The position numbers were made by a program, and so were the translations under genes. A stretch of DNA of 64,000 nucleotides, taken from positions 1,294-65,293 of the forward strand of contig VXBP01005591.1 of the NCBI GenBank assembly GCA_013400115.1, given 5' to 3'. Of this stretch, positions 23,519 to 35,084 are shown one piece after another. The stretch is from Rhinopomastus cyanomelas (taxonomy: Eukaryota; Chordata; Aves; Bucerotiformes; Rhinopomastidae). How positions within the stretch are numbered: the first letter of the stretch is position 1; each line of letters starts with the position of its first letter. The notes beneath the pieces are model-generated. The model was not told the DNA's origin. It worked only from the letters and a program-made list of their open reading frames with translations, and did no database searches.

Positions 23519-26500
23519 CATGTTGTGACTACAGGTGAGATAGATATAAAGTTCGTGATGGCAATTAGAATAACAGTGAAGCACAACAAGGAAATACTGT
23601 ATAGAAAGACCACTGGGTTTCATCTCTTTTTCTTGTTCTAGTGGGAGAAAGCAATAACTCTGCTGTCTGCTATGGTCAGAGTAAAACAAATTTGTCAGGC
23701 TTGTGTGTGTTTGGGTGGGTTTTTTTTAAAATAAATTAAAAATTATTAAAGGGACCAAAAGAAAAACAAGCAGTGCAGCACAGGCCTTACAGAAAAAGCC
23801 CAACATTTTATGCTAAAGTGCTTTTCTTAATTGTGTGTTGTTTATGTAGTTTGGCCAATAACATGATGGCCTGAAAACCAGAAACATGTGTGTGGTATGT
23901 TAAATATCTAATCAAAGATGAAACAAAAGATCCCCGTGGTAAGGGCAGACTTCCCTATTTCCATAACCATATTAATGAGTGATAGTAAGGTTATCAGTTG
24001 TGTGCTCTTAGTGCAGCAAAATGGGAATATTGTTTAAGTGACTCTTTACCTATTTAACTCTAGATTTGAGATTTGGTTGTATGCAGGTTTTTAATCCAGA
24101 AAACTTTTATTGTTTGCAAGAAATAGTGCTGTGAACATCTGTGAATAGCCTTGTTCTTCTACAGATGCCTGACATGGCTATTAGCTTAAAGCACAACGTA
24201 TTTATCCATTCACTGAAATGTACAAGATAATTTAAGGGAAAATTTACATGTCAGCTTGAACCAGTACAGAAATGCTTTTATTCTAAAAGAGTGTAGTAGT
24301 TTTCAAGTGTAAATGGATACCTGCTGGTACTTTAGGTTAGTGAGAGTTGTGTATTTGCTACCCCCTGATTAATAGGCACAATTTTATGCAATTTTCTTTG
24401 AAGTTTAAAGAATGGAGGTATTTTAAATTTCAGAACTTCAGTTTCTTCTGACTTTTGCTTCTCTTTCTGACCTAGAAGAAAAAAAAGAAGTTAGTCTGAA
24501 AAATACTTAAGTATTTGCTCAGAGGTTGCAAAAAGAGGGAAATAAGCACATCCAAAAGAGAACTATTTCATTTTATTGTGATGCTGTTTCTTTACAGCAA
24601 ACTAGAAGAGTTTCCTGGTGGATTATGCCTCTTCAAGACCCTGCACCATGACTGACTCTATGCTAATGCCTCTCTGCAGTTGAGTAGCCTGAATCAGCCA
24701 TGCCATATTTACACCTTTATTAAGCAGTGTGTTTTGGAGAAAGCTGACGTGAGCATACACTCTACTGTCCACACCCATGAGATAGGTGGTGTCAAGAAAA
24801 ACTAAGCAAATATTTTTGCATGTGCTGGAAACAAACACATGTATCCAAGTAAGTTCAAAATAGGGAGGGTGTGTGAAATGAAGGAGAAGGGTTTTATTTG
24901 GGTTCATTTTAGCCCAGTGAATTTAGTTTCCTTACAGTTTTGTTTTGCTTTTAATGATGATGGCAGAAACTCCTTCAAGAAAGCATAATCCTAATCTTAG
25001 CTGTACTCAAGAGGATCTTCCTTCACTATTAATTGAGTATAGAAAACATGGCCGTTAACAGCCTTGGATTAAAGTAGGACTTTGTAACTACTGCCATGCT
25101 GCTGCTTATGTATTATGAAACTTGAGTGGCACTCCATTACAATTATTTTGATCTTGTTATGGTATGAGTTCAAAAAAAGCTTAGACATATGTATAAAACA
25201 TGTAAGTGCTTACCTCTTTGGAAAGCTTTACAAAAGTCTGGAGATGATTGTCAGGAACTGATACCACTTATGTGGAAAAAGGTAAATTACACTTTTTTGC
25301 TTTGTTGGCTAGAGAATAGTGTCTGGTGTTTGACAGGTTTTTCAGTGATGACTAAGTATCAAGAACCTAAATGATGATTAATTTATTTGTGTACACCAAT
25401 CAAAATAAGTATTTTATTAAATAACTTTATGTGTCTGGATTAAGGTTATCCTAACTCACAGTGCTACTGCCTGTGCAGAGCCGTAGGAATGATGTGCTGA
25501 GTGACTAGATATTTTGTTCTGATGGCAATCACTGGCATCTTTATTGCATTGCAAACACTGAATGATCTGTCTGGAAATTCACTGGCAGAATAACTTGCTG
25601 CTCTGTGAATACTTTTAGTCTGTCTTTCTGTATTTTGCTTGGCTGTGTGCTCCATGGCCTGCTTCACAGAGCTGTAGCACAGCATGGAAAATTCGGCCTG
25701 TTTTTTCCACTGGAGTAACAATGGTTGGTGGATGGGGGTAGTGAAAAGTGGAATATAAAAGGAAAACGTCAATAGTCTTCTGTACAGATCGTTTGGGCAA
25801 AAATTTCCCCTCATATGAAGTGCAGAGCTGTATAAAAAGCCATTAATACATTTTATCATTAATCTGATTAGAGTAGAAATTGCAGGACCATAAGAACTGG
25901 TTTAGGTAATTTACAAACTAGGAAACTCATTAATTTCCTTTACTCTTGATTAATACATTGCCATGCATGTAGCAGCTTGTTTCTAATTCCTTTGAGATTA
26001 CTGTATTTTCTCCAGAGACTTACAAATGAATAGCAATAAAGCCAGCTTGGCCAGGTTGCAGTTTGCCTCTCACATCGATGTAACAGCTGTGACAAAGATG
26101 CGAACTCCTAGAACACTTAAATTGGAGACAGCAGTTGCCTACTCCACTCAGGCTGACACTTCTGATGAGCTGCGCTGGGACTTGGGGTTGAGGACTTCTT
26201 AAAGTATGACGACTTCTGTGACTTCCCTCTTTCTGGACTATCATTAATATGAAGCTCAGTGTCTGGCTGATAGGACCTTGAAAGGGACCATGGAAACTTG
26301 GCATGAGATTAGTTCCCAAACTCTGAGTTCCCATGGAATGCTGCATACTCTGAGAGACTGTCTAGGCACTAACCCTAGTTAGCATGCTTGCTCTTACACA
26401 GGCAAATGCAGCATTGGTTTGTCTTCTTTGTCCACTTGATACTACACATTTGATTAGGTTCCCTTAGATATATTTGATACTAAACAAACTGACAATGAAA

Positions 26501-27386
26501 AACAGCCTGCAAGCTTACTGCGATGAAGTCTAAACTTTTGCTATTGTATTTGAAACAGTTCTGACAGGAAAGCTAAAATGTGGGTTTAGAGCACACAGTG
26601 ACGCAGCTAAGGAGAACTTAATTTTTCCAGCGCACTTGGAAATTACTGTTAAGGCCAGTTTGTGAATGGGAGAGAACTGGAAGTTCAGCTATTTCCCCCT
26701 TATGCAAAAATTGATAGCTGTTTGAAATCTTCCATTCTCTCCCTTTATGTGAAAACAGATTTGTCTTTATCCACTGCTAGTCCTATCTGACACTCATTTT
26801 TTCTTCATAAAATGAAAACTCCATGAGCTGCAGACTTGTGATTAAGCTTTGTTCCTGTTGTTCAGTAACTTGCATATTCCCTTCTGCCTGAATGCCTCAC
26901 ATAGTGGCCATGAAGCTTTATAAAACAATAAGAAACAGTAATTGTGCACACATCTTCATAAATTTCCTTCCAATTCTAGACTTTCATGGATGTACTTCAC
27001 TCAAGCATCAGAGTGCGTTAACCAAACTAATCTCACCTTGGTTTAGGACTTCCTCTTGCATTTTCTACTGTGGTAAGAAACACCTAAGTGCTTCTGCTCT
27101 GGTTACAGTTACCACTATTATACTCCTGCATGACCTGGAGCAGAAGAACGCGCTACCAGTGACATTCATAAAATGTAGCCGTATCTGAAATATGTGGCTG
27201 AGGAATGGTAAATTTCCTGACAGTCTGGATTCTCAGCCTGTATTAATGGATAGCTAAATATACACTCACCCCTTCCTTATCCACAGATTCTCACTCAAGA
27301 TGAGACCATTTTCTGCTGAGGTCCTGCATACTGGTCACTTTTCGAGGTGGATGTGATGTAACAGTCTCTTGGTTAAGAGCACCTTT
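23519..27386. other. Unique noncoding block, 3.9 kb
   Basis: AT-rich, no interspersed repeat recognised. It holds the longest non-CR1 reading frame in the window (minus strand, 25464-25859, 131 codons), which has no recognised domain, overlaps another open frame and is best explained as chance. Confidence 0.5.
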
Positions 27387-27511
27387 CACAGAATCACAGA
27401 ACATCAGGGACTGGAAGGGACCTTGAAAGATCATCTAGTCCAATCCCCCTGCCAGGGCAGGACCACCTAGACCAAGTCACACAGGAACATATCCAGGAGG
27501 GTTTTAAACTG
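27387..27511 (-). mobile_element. Short CR1 3' end
   Basis: This holds only the CR1 3' UTR and the last few codons, in reverse: ATCACAGAACATCAGGGACTGG, then CCACCTAGACCAAGTCACAC. It is heavily 5'-truncated, which is typical of CR1. It belongs to the subfamily with the ACCAAGTCACACAGGAACA segment seen in several copies here. Confidence 0.93.
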
Positions 27512-28170
27512 TAGATTAGCTGTAGATTTTGGATAGCAAGAGTTTGGGGAAGGACAACTTACTACAGAATTGTCTTTCTAGTTTTGTTAAGATATTTTGT
27601 AATGAAGAGAAAAAGAGCTCCTCATAATTTGTAAAAGAAAAGTAAAGGTCTAGCAGGAGAGGAAGTAAAATAGAAGCCAAGAGAAATACATTGTCAAGAA
27701 TCACTATACCTGATCTAATCTGATCAACGTTTTTTTCTTGTTGATATTCCCTGTAAGGTTTTGTTAATCTATGTTAAAAATTATCCTTTTCAATCTGCTT
27801 TACTTTGTGGTTTTCTGTCCCTCTAGTGACCTTTTTGCTGTGCTGTACTGGGAAACTGTAAAGCCTTTTCAGGAAATAGCAGCTGCACGGTATATTCATC
27901 AACTGCAGAACACTTGAGAACCAGAGGTTCTCAAATCTCTGCTGTCCACAAAGTTCAGAACAAAACCAAACAGGATTCTAGAGGTAAGACTGTAAAAATA
28001 AGAGCAATACCTCTTAGAGCAGCAGTGACTCTTTCTTTGCTTAGGAAAAAGGCTTACTAGATACACATATAGTTGGGTAGTTAATCCAGGTTTCCTGAGT
28101 CTAGTCTGGTTACCAGTCTACAAGCTACCAGTTGCCTAGTCAATCTCTTAAAGACTTGGGATAAATCATT
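27512..28170. other. Unique noncoding block
   Basis: No gene or repeat recognised. Confidence 0.5.
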
Positions 28171-28573
28171 AGATGAGGAGAGGCTGAGGGAGCTGGGTCC
28201 CTTTAGCTTGGAAAAAAGGAGACTGAGTGGTGAGCTCATTAATGTCTATAAATATTAGAAGGGTGGGTGTCAGGAGGATGGGGCTGGGCTCTTCTTAATG
28301 TCATCCAGTGATAGGACAAGGGGCAGTGGTTGTAAGTTAGAACGTAGAAGGTTCCACATCAATATGCGAAGGAACTTCTTCACAGTGAGGGTGACAGAGC
28401 ACTGGACCAGGCTGCTCAGGGTGGTTGTGGAGTCTCCTTCTCTGGAGATGTTTAAGACCTGCCCGGATGTGTTCCTGTGTGACTTGGTGTAGGTGATCCT
28501 GCTGTGTCAGAGAGATTGGACTGGATGATCTTTCGAGGTCCCTTTCAATCCCTAAAGATTCTGTGATTCTGTA
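28171..28573 (+). mobile_element. CR1 LINE 3' fragment
   Basis: It begins in the C-terminal coding region (an EERLREL-like segment), passes the SSDRTRGSGCKLERRRFHIN motif and ends with the 3' UTR and two ATTCTGTG octamers. One indel disrupts the frame near 28250. Apart from that it is well preserved and 5'-truncated. Confidence 0.95.
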
Positions 28574-29660
28574 ATAATCTCCAGAATTGTCATTCTGGGA
28601 TCAAGCTACCTTTTCTGCACTAATTCCTATTGTTTTACTTTGCTGTGATTAGAATCAAATAAGTTTGAAATTCTGTCTGCATTTTTTTTTGTTTGAAAAA
28701 AATTCCCGATAGAAGTTCTTCATATTGCTTCACATAAATTGAATACATGGTCTTTACAGGCTAATTTTGTAGAAATTTTTTTTTTTATTTTCTGTTTTTT
28801 CCTGTCTAAACCCTACTTGCCAATCACTCCAACTTTTAGTTGCTTCTTAGTGAAAACTTTGGTCAAAGTGTTCCAACCTTGATAATACTGTGATACTGTG
28901 ATACTGTGAAGCCAGGAGTTTAAGCTGACGGATAATCTAGCATAGGAATTGTGTACTTACACAATTCTGCCTTCATTTGATAAACATCTCATAGGACAAA
29001 GTACTTGAAATTCAGAGTCTGGAATTACTGCATCAACTTAGAATGAATATATGTGTGTAAACAAAGTACTTAAAATAAAAAGCCTGAAACTATGCTTCTT
29101 TCTTAGAGCAGTGTGTTTGAATTGGTTTAATATCATGGTTCATTCACAGAAGTTTCTATTACTCCCCTGGAGAAGGGTAAGTAATACTGACGATTTATGA
29201 ATTGTTTCTGACGTGTGCACAGGAGTTTCAACATATTTAACTTGATATGAAGCACTTGTGCAGTAACTGAAGGGTTACTGCGTTTAAGTGATATAGGAGA
29301 AACAGTCTGAAGAATTGCTGTAAGCCACAGGAGGAAGTTAAAAATCTCAGCTCTTATGAATGGCAATTACATTTTTTGAAGAACTCAGAGTAGAGTGCTG
29401 ACGTTTTATTACTTCTAGCTGTTCCAACTTTTGCGTGAATATTGTCATGTGGTTACAGTTTTAACTGGATCAAGAGATTTTAAAGCTTATCTGGTTTGTG
29501 TATGACAGCCTCACTTCAGGGCCTAAGCTTCTCTACTCTTCTACAACTTGCTGAAATTTTGAAGAAATAGTGTCATTGGTTGATCAGTTGATGATCAGGT
29601 CCAAGATGAGATTAACAAATTATTTTAATTAATGTACTAATGGACCGAAACAAAACCAAA
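28574..29660. other. Mostly unique block
   Basis: Contains a probable CR1 3'-tail remnant at 28861-28908 (listed separately). Otherwise AT-rich with no recognised gene. A splice-like pair (TTCTTTCTTAG before 29107 and AGG|GTAAGT at 29177) is noted but not convincing. Confidence 0.45.
28861..28908 (+). repeat. Octamer array, likely CR1 3' terminus relic
   Basis: Three exact ATACTGTG units at 28885-28908 follow GGTCAAAGTGTTCCAACCTT, which resembles the CR1 ending AGGTCCCTTCCAACC plus octamers. The unit differs by one base from the usual ATTCTGTG, and the change is shared by all three units. That suggests homogenisation or a variant tail. It could also be an unrelated microsatellite. Confidence 0.45.
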
Positions 29661-30290
29661 GCAAGGACGGTTCAAAAACCACTTAAAAATTGCAGGCAAA
29701 ACCAAAAAACCCCATCTCGATTTGGGGAAAAATAGCAAGACACATTTAATTCACCCCACATCAAAACTCTGACACAAAGAAATATGAGATTAATCACATG
29801 TTCTCACATAACTGGGCCAAGCTGCTCTTTCCACCCACTCAAATGCAAGATATTTCCAGCAGTTCTTTTTCCTTGTGAAAATCTAGAGTCTGTTCAGTCA
29901 CTGCATGTCCCTCAGCGCCAATGTGTGTTTTAAGAGCTGGTTCCATGTGCCTCCAAGCTAGCCTTCCATTTCCAGAGTGCTAATTTCTACAAATCATAAA
30001 CAAGGGAAAGACTTGATGGATTGCATAGAATACCTTTCCTCTTCTGATCACTGTGGTTCCTCACTCTCCCCATTCACCAGGTTCCCAGGGCAAGATGGCT
30101 GCTGTGTCCTGGCCAGAAGTGAGGAGGCAGTAGGAAACTGGAAATAGGAAGTTCCAAACCAGTCGTACCAGTTTGCAGAATCTCAAAAATATCACCAGTT
30201 GCCATAGCAATTTTCCAGTGCTTCAGGCAAGAAACTCACTCAAATTCAAACCACACCAAATAGTACATGGAGGGTTTTTTCCTCCTGTGA
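29661..30290 (-). repeat. Unclassified interspersed repeat, copy 2 (LTR-like)
   Basis: It shares with 19495-20050 an ordered series of segments (GCAGGCAAAACC, TTTGGGGAAAAAT, CATTTAATTCACCCCA, GTTCTCACATAACT). Beyond about 29830 it has a longer body with a CAAGATGGCTGC segment and no counterpart in copy 1. Class and strand are inferred by analogy with copy 1. The ends are not sharply defined. Confidence 0.45.
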
Positions 30291-30384
30291 GTGTTTTCTG
30301 CGTAAGAAGCTATTTTTAGCACAGAGGAAGCTACAGAAAGCAAACAGTGCTTGCTGTGTAGGCTGTGTACGTGTAGGAACATAT

Positions 30385-30759
30385 CTTGTAGAGAACAGAC
30401 ACGTGAGCAATTCTGACTATATGGTGAACTTAGTCAAGGTATGAACCAAAGGCTTGGAGGCCTGCTCGAGAGGTTACTAAAGGACACTCACGTGCAGAGT
30501 TACAACAAGGTTGGCACAGACAGACGAAACAAAAGGATGTAAAACAGGGACTGGGCCTCGCATGGGCAGCACGTGGGAGATAAGCTTAACCAGTGGCACT
30601 AACTCTTACGGTACGTGCACAGATGTATTATACCAATCAGCAACGCGCGCTTCTCGCATGAACTCTCTGATGGTGTATAAAAGGATTGTTCTGATACTCG
30701 TTAAATAGCAATGCTTTGATTACATTAATCTGCCTGTTGTCCATCAAACCCCGTGATGT
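30385..30759 (+). mobile_element. Small ERV LTR with candidate 6-bp target duplication
   Basis: The body starts (CT)TGTAGAGAACAGACACGTG and has a consensus TATAAAAGG at 30676-30684, followed by a short R/U5-like stretch ending near CCCCGTGATGT. ACATAT occurs immediately left (30379-30384) and right (30760-30765) and may be the target-site duplication. It contains unusually many CpG for this window (AACGCGCGCTTCTCGC near 30644), which suggests a young insertion. A canonical AATAAA and exact TG...CA ends are not seen, so the boundaries may be off by a few bases. No coding sequence is attached. Confidence 0.6.
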
Positions 30760-30765
30760 ACATAT

Positions 30766-32315
30766 TACTGTGTTAGAGTATTTTCCTTTTAAATTATGTA
30801 AAACTGTGTTTGAAAAGGTATGGCAGGCAGACTGCATCTGTTTAGTTTAGTTTCCCAATTCAAAGTATTTAAAGCAATTTATCATTCATTAGCAGAGAGC
30901 TGAATTGAGCTGCCAGAAACCACACATTTTCCTCTAAAACTGGATTAATATGCTTTTAATTAAGGTGTCTATCCACTTGCACACTGTGCTTATTGTATCA
31001 GTGTTAGAAACAGTGATTCCAGTTCCCGTCTGGCAGGATTATGTCATAGTCCATGCATTATTTCATTATTTTATATTGCTTGGTTCAGGCAGTTTCTGGT
31101 TCAGCTCAGATCAGTGTTCATATGTCAGTCATTAATAATCAACTTTGGCAAACAAAGACAAATCTAGTTAGGGATGATTACAGTTTTTCTTTTTCTGTAC
31201 CATACATGCCTTTTTTTCCCTAGTTGTGTTGAAACCTTCGTGCATGCTGGATACTGACATGAGATCTCAATTATTACAAGTCACAGTCTTTCTCTTTTTG
31301 CTAATGTCAGTGAAACTGGTAGTAATTTTTGTATTATAAGATAGTCCTCAGGTCAAGTGCAAGTCATATTTGAACTCAAATAATTGAGTTTGAATAAAGG
31401 AAGATTTGCAATACATCTGTGTTTTACCTTTGTGTGTAATACCTCTACTGCTTGTTTGAGTTTGAAGGGCAGATAATTCTAAACATCTGTCTTTTCCTCT
31501 ATCGGCCAAAGGAAGATGACCTTTCTGTTTACTGGAACTTTTTTCAATTAAAACATGATAAATTGATGATAAATAATAAAACATTTAATATATTTCAAAT
31601 CTAGACTTCAAATAAATTCTCCATTTTTAGCTTCTTTTGGTGACCCTGTTGCAACAGGATGTCCGTATTTATGTATTTGTATAATGAATTCAGACAGAGG
31701 AGAGAACAGATGCTTTCTTCAGCCACTGTCTCATTGTGCTTGTTCTTGCTACTGATGAAGTTATTTGAACTACCTTTTCTTTACTACTTCTTCACTACTG
31801 CTTTAACTTCTTGAGCTTGATTCCAGCTATTTTTCTGTTGCATGAATTTAAGAACATTCATTCTTATCAAGAAGATGAGGATTTTATAATTCCATTCCTA
31901 TTTACATTTGTAAAATCCTGATAATCAAGCATATACAGAAAATCCTGCTTCATATTTTATTTGGTAAATACTCAGAAACTTCATGCAATCTGTGGCTACT
32001 GCAATAATAGAGTATTTATTTGTGCTCAGCTTTGTTTTCTGAATATCTTCGAGCCAAGGAAGTACTGTTTTCATCCCTTATTGAAGTGCCTAGAAGACTG
32101 AGTCTGACACTTGAGACAATCTTCCCAGGCCGGTGACAATGGTGTTTTTTAATATTTTGTGAGTAGCTTTTCCACCTAGCACGCAGGACCTCTGCTAGGC
32201 AGCTTTCCTTGTAGTTCTACTTTTGGTTCTGAAGAGGTAGATTAATCTCTCTGATGGTGCAGTGCAATTGTGCCTAGGGGGGAGATGATTTAAAAAGTAA
32301 ATGGGGTAACACCGG
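30766..32315. other. Unique noncoding block
   Basis: AT-rich; no gene or repeat recognised. Confidence 0.55.
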
Positions 32316-33104
32316 ACTGTGTGGAGTGGTCAGGACACTGGACAAAAGGGAAGCCATCCACAGTGAACTTGACAGGCTCAAGAACTGGGTCTAGGTCAAC
32401 CCAATGAACCCAAAGAAGTCCAAGTGCAAGGCCTTCACCTGGTTCAGGTCAATCCTGGGTGGGGAATGCATTGAGAGCAGCCCTGAGATGAAACACTTAT
32501 GGGTTTTGGTGGATGAGAATCTCAACATGAGCCAGCAATGTGTGAGGGCAGCCCACAAGGCCAACTGTATCCTGGGCTGTATCAAAAGAAGTGTCACCAC
32601 CAGGTCAAGGGAGGGGATTCTCCTCCTCTACTCTGCACTTATGAGACCTCACCTAGAGTAGTGCATCCAGTTCTGGAGTCACCAAAACGAGAAAGACACA
32701 GAACATCTGGAATTTGTCCAGAGGAGGGTCATGAGGATTATCATAGGGCTGCATAATTTCTCCTGTGAAGGCAGACTGAGCAAGCTGGAGTCTGGAGAAG
32801 AGAAGGCTCTGGGTGGACCTTGTAGCTGTCTTACAGTACATGACAGGGGAGACAGAAAAGCTGGAGGGGGACTTTTTGTGAGGAATTCTAAAGACAGGGC
32901 AAAGGGAAATGGTTTCAAACAAGAAAGGGTAGATTTAGATTGGATCTTTGGAAGAAATTCCTCACTCTGAGGGTGCTGAGACACTAGAACAGGTTGCTCA
33001 GGAGGGCCCTCTTCCAGTGCCTCCTGTGTATATCCCCATCCCTGGAAATGTTCAAGGCCAGGTTGGATGGGGCCCTGGGCAACCTGGTCTAGTGGGAGGT
33101 TGCC
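32316..33104 (+). mobile_element. Degenerate CR1 LINE, 3' tail missing
   Basis: Plus-strand frames encode the post-catalytic ORF2 region: an NPKKSKCKAF segment, VLVDENLNMSQQCV, ILGCIKRSVTTRSREGIL, LYSALMRPHLE, then after a stop QFW and later pieces. Several frameshifts occur after 32660. The copy ends at GGCAACCTGGTCTAGTGGGA, just before the region where the CR1 tail should follow. It is a different, older subfamily than the 34-kb copy. The absence of the octamer tail implies a later deletion. Confidence 0.92.
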
Positions 33105-34131
33105 CCATCTTTCAGAGATACAGATGTAATATGAGGAGTGGTCTTAGTAATCTGAGGAATTCAACTTTGTCTCTCCATGGACAGTCAGGACATTTTTTAT
33201 GCTTCAGGTCTGTATGTGTTCATACAGGGTTTTTCTCCTATATTTGTTTATGTTTGTGTTGCCAGAGGTCAAGTTTGTCAATGCGATGCTAGATGTAGCA
33301 AGGCTGCAAAAAATGTGAGGATGCTAGCAGACTGATGTGTGCTTGTCCTTGAGTGGTGTAAGGAAGGGGAACTGATGATTACTTTTGACAGGGTAGGTTG
33401 AGCAGCGCTGCACTTCTGCATTACATTTTACGTTTGAAATATTAATTACAGGTTACTGGTTTACTGAAAACGTAAAGTGTATCTGCGCCTTAAATGTAGG
33501 TCATAACCACTACATGTGAAAACCATTGCCCTTACAGTTGAGGATGTGCCAGGCGTTCTCTCTAGGGGCAGGAGACAGGGCACACTTGACCTGATCTGCA
33601 TAGTTCACTGGATTTAACATCTGCAGCATGATACCAGAGTTCAGGTGCTTAATTTCATACCTTATTCTGTCACTTCATTGCTGCCAAAAGAGGGTAGCAA
33701 CTGGGCGTAAAGTAAACCAATGTTTTTATGTGTCAATGAATTTTTGAAATTTCATATGTTAGATTACTGTTTTTTTTTTAAAAAGTGGTGGTTCAGGAGC
33801 CACTCGGCATTAAAGGGAAACATGTATTAAATATTTATTGTCTCTGAACCACCCTGGGACTGAAATAAAACTGTTTCTGAAGCTTTGGTTTGATATAATG
33901 AACTATGAAGGCCAGTGATTATACGACCAAACCTAAATGAAGTGTGTCAGCACACACTGAAAGAGTTTTGATTAAAACTGTGCTGACAAAAATGAAGAAA
34001 AAATAAAATATGTACAGAAATATAAAATTATGCAATTTATTACTGTTTAATTTTAATTTTGTTACAGTTTAAATGTTCACTGTACAATTTTTTTTTTTAA
34101 GAATATACAGTGTCTTTTTTATTATTTCTCA
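33105..34131. other. Unique noncoding block
   Basis: No gene or repeat recognised; it contains T9-type homopolymers and AT-rich sequence next to the following CR1. Confidence 0.5.
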
Positions 34132-35084
34132 CAGCATCCTCGCAGCCAAACTGAGGCAGTGTGGTCTAGATTATTGGGTAGTAAGGAGGATCGTGAACTG
34201 CCTGCAGGGTAGAACTCAGAGAGTAGTGGTCAATGGGACAGAGTCTGGTTGGAGGACTGTATCTAGTGGAGTGCCCCAGGGGTCGGTGCTGGGACCAGTC
34301 CTGTTCAATCTATTCATTGATGATTTGGATGTGGGATTGGCATGCACTGTCAGCAAATTTGCTGACATATAACAAAGTATAACAAAGGTTAAGTGTAGAG
34401 TCTTGCACCTGGGCAAGAACAACCCCAGGTACCAGTATAGGCTGGGGACTGAGCTGTTGGAGAGTAGTGTATGGGAAAGGGACTTGGGGGTCCTGGTGGA
34501 CAACAAAATGACTATGAGCCAGCAATGTGCTCTCCTCTACTCTACCCTGGTGAGACCACATCTGGAGTATTGTGTCCAGGTGTGGGCCCCTCAGTTCAAG
34601 AAGGATGTGGAGCTGCTGGAGAGAGTACAGCATAGGGCAACGAGGATGATGAAGGAGATGGAGCACCTCCCTTATGAGGAGAGGCTGAGGGAGCTGGGTC
34701 TCTTTAACTTGGAAAAGAGGAGATTGAGGGGTGACCACATTAATGTCTACAAATATTTGAGGGGTGGGTGTCAGGAGGATGGAGCCGGGCTCTTCTCAGT
34801 TTCACCTACTGATAGGACAAGGGGCAATGGTTGTAAGCTGGAACATAAAAGGTTCCACATCAACCTGAGAAGGAACTTCTTCCCAGTGAAGGTGACGGAG
34901 CACTGGACCAGGCTGCCCAGGGAGGTTGTGGAGTGTCCTTCACTGGAGACATTTAAGATCTGCTTGGACGTGTTACTGTGTGACATGGTCTAGGTGATCC
35001 TGCTGTTGCAGGGGGATTGGACTAGATGATCTTTCGAGGTCCTTTCCAATCCCTAATGATTCTATGATTCTATGATTTATGATT
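34132..35084 (+). mobile_element. Young CR1 LINE with two internal deletions
   Basis: The copy starts in the reverse transcriptase (SILAAKLRQCGLDYWVVRR), carries the SSGVPQGSVLGPVLFN motif and reaches the catalytic F-A-D at about 34358-34366. There the sequence jumps straight to the later KCRVLHLG region, so the second catalytic aspartate and about 50 residues are lost. A 10-bp TATAACAAAG tandem (34368-34387) marks the join. A second jump near 34533 removes the stretch between MSQQCA and LYSTLVRPHLEYC. From there to the ORF2 stop the frame is intact, and the element ends with ATTCTATG-type octamers. It is nearly identical to the 39-kb minus-strand copy over the shared 3' half, so both are relatively young. 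Confidence 0.95.
34403..34993 (+). pseudogene. CR1 ORF2 C-terminal remnant (196 codons)
   Basis: This is the longest uninterrupted reading frame in the window. It runs from MHLGKNNPRYQYRLG through the LLERVQHRATRMMKEMEHLP and RRLRGDHINVYKYLRGG motifs to the C-terminal LDVLLCDMV. It represents the thumb and C-terminal region of CR1 ORF2p, with an in-frame internal deletion after MSQQCA. It lacks endonuclease and catalytic reverse-transcriptase domains and cannot be active. The frame is open because the copy is young; selection is not implied. Confidence 0.9.

Noticed and set aside
25464..25859. 131-codon minus-strand open frame, the longest outside CR1
   Set aside because: No domain, start context or homology is recognisable, it overlaps another open frame, and an open frame of this length is expected a few times by chance in six frames of 64 kb.
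26020..26346. 108-codon minus-strand open frame
   Set aside because: No recognised motif; treated as chance.
29107..29176. Possible 70-nt exon between TTCTTTCTTAG and GTAAGT
   Set aside because: Isolated signals, AT-rich content and no open conserved frame; expected by chance.
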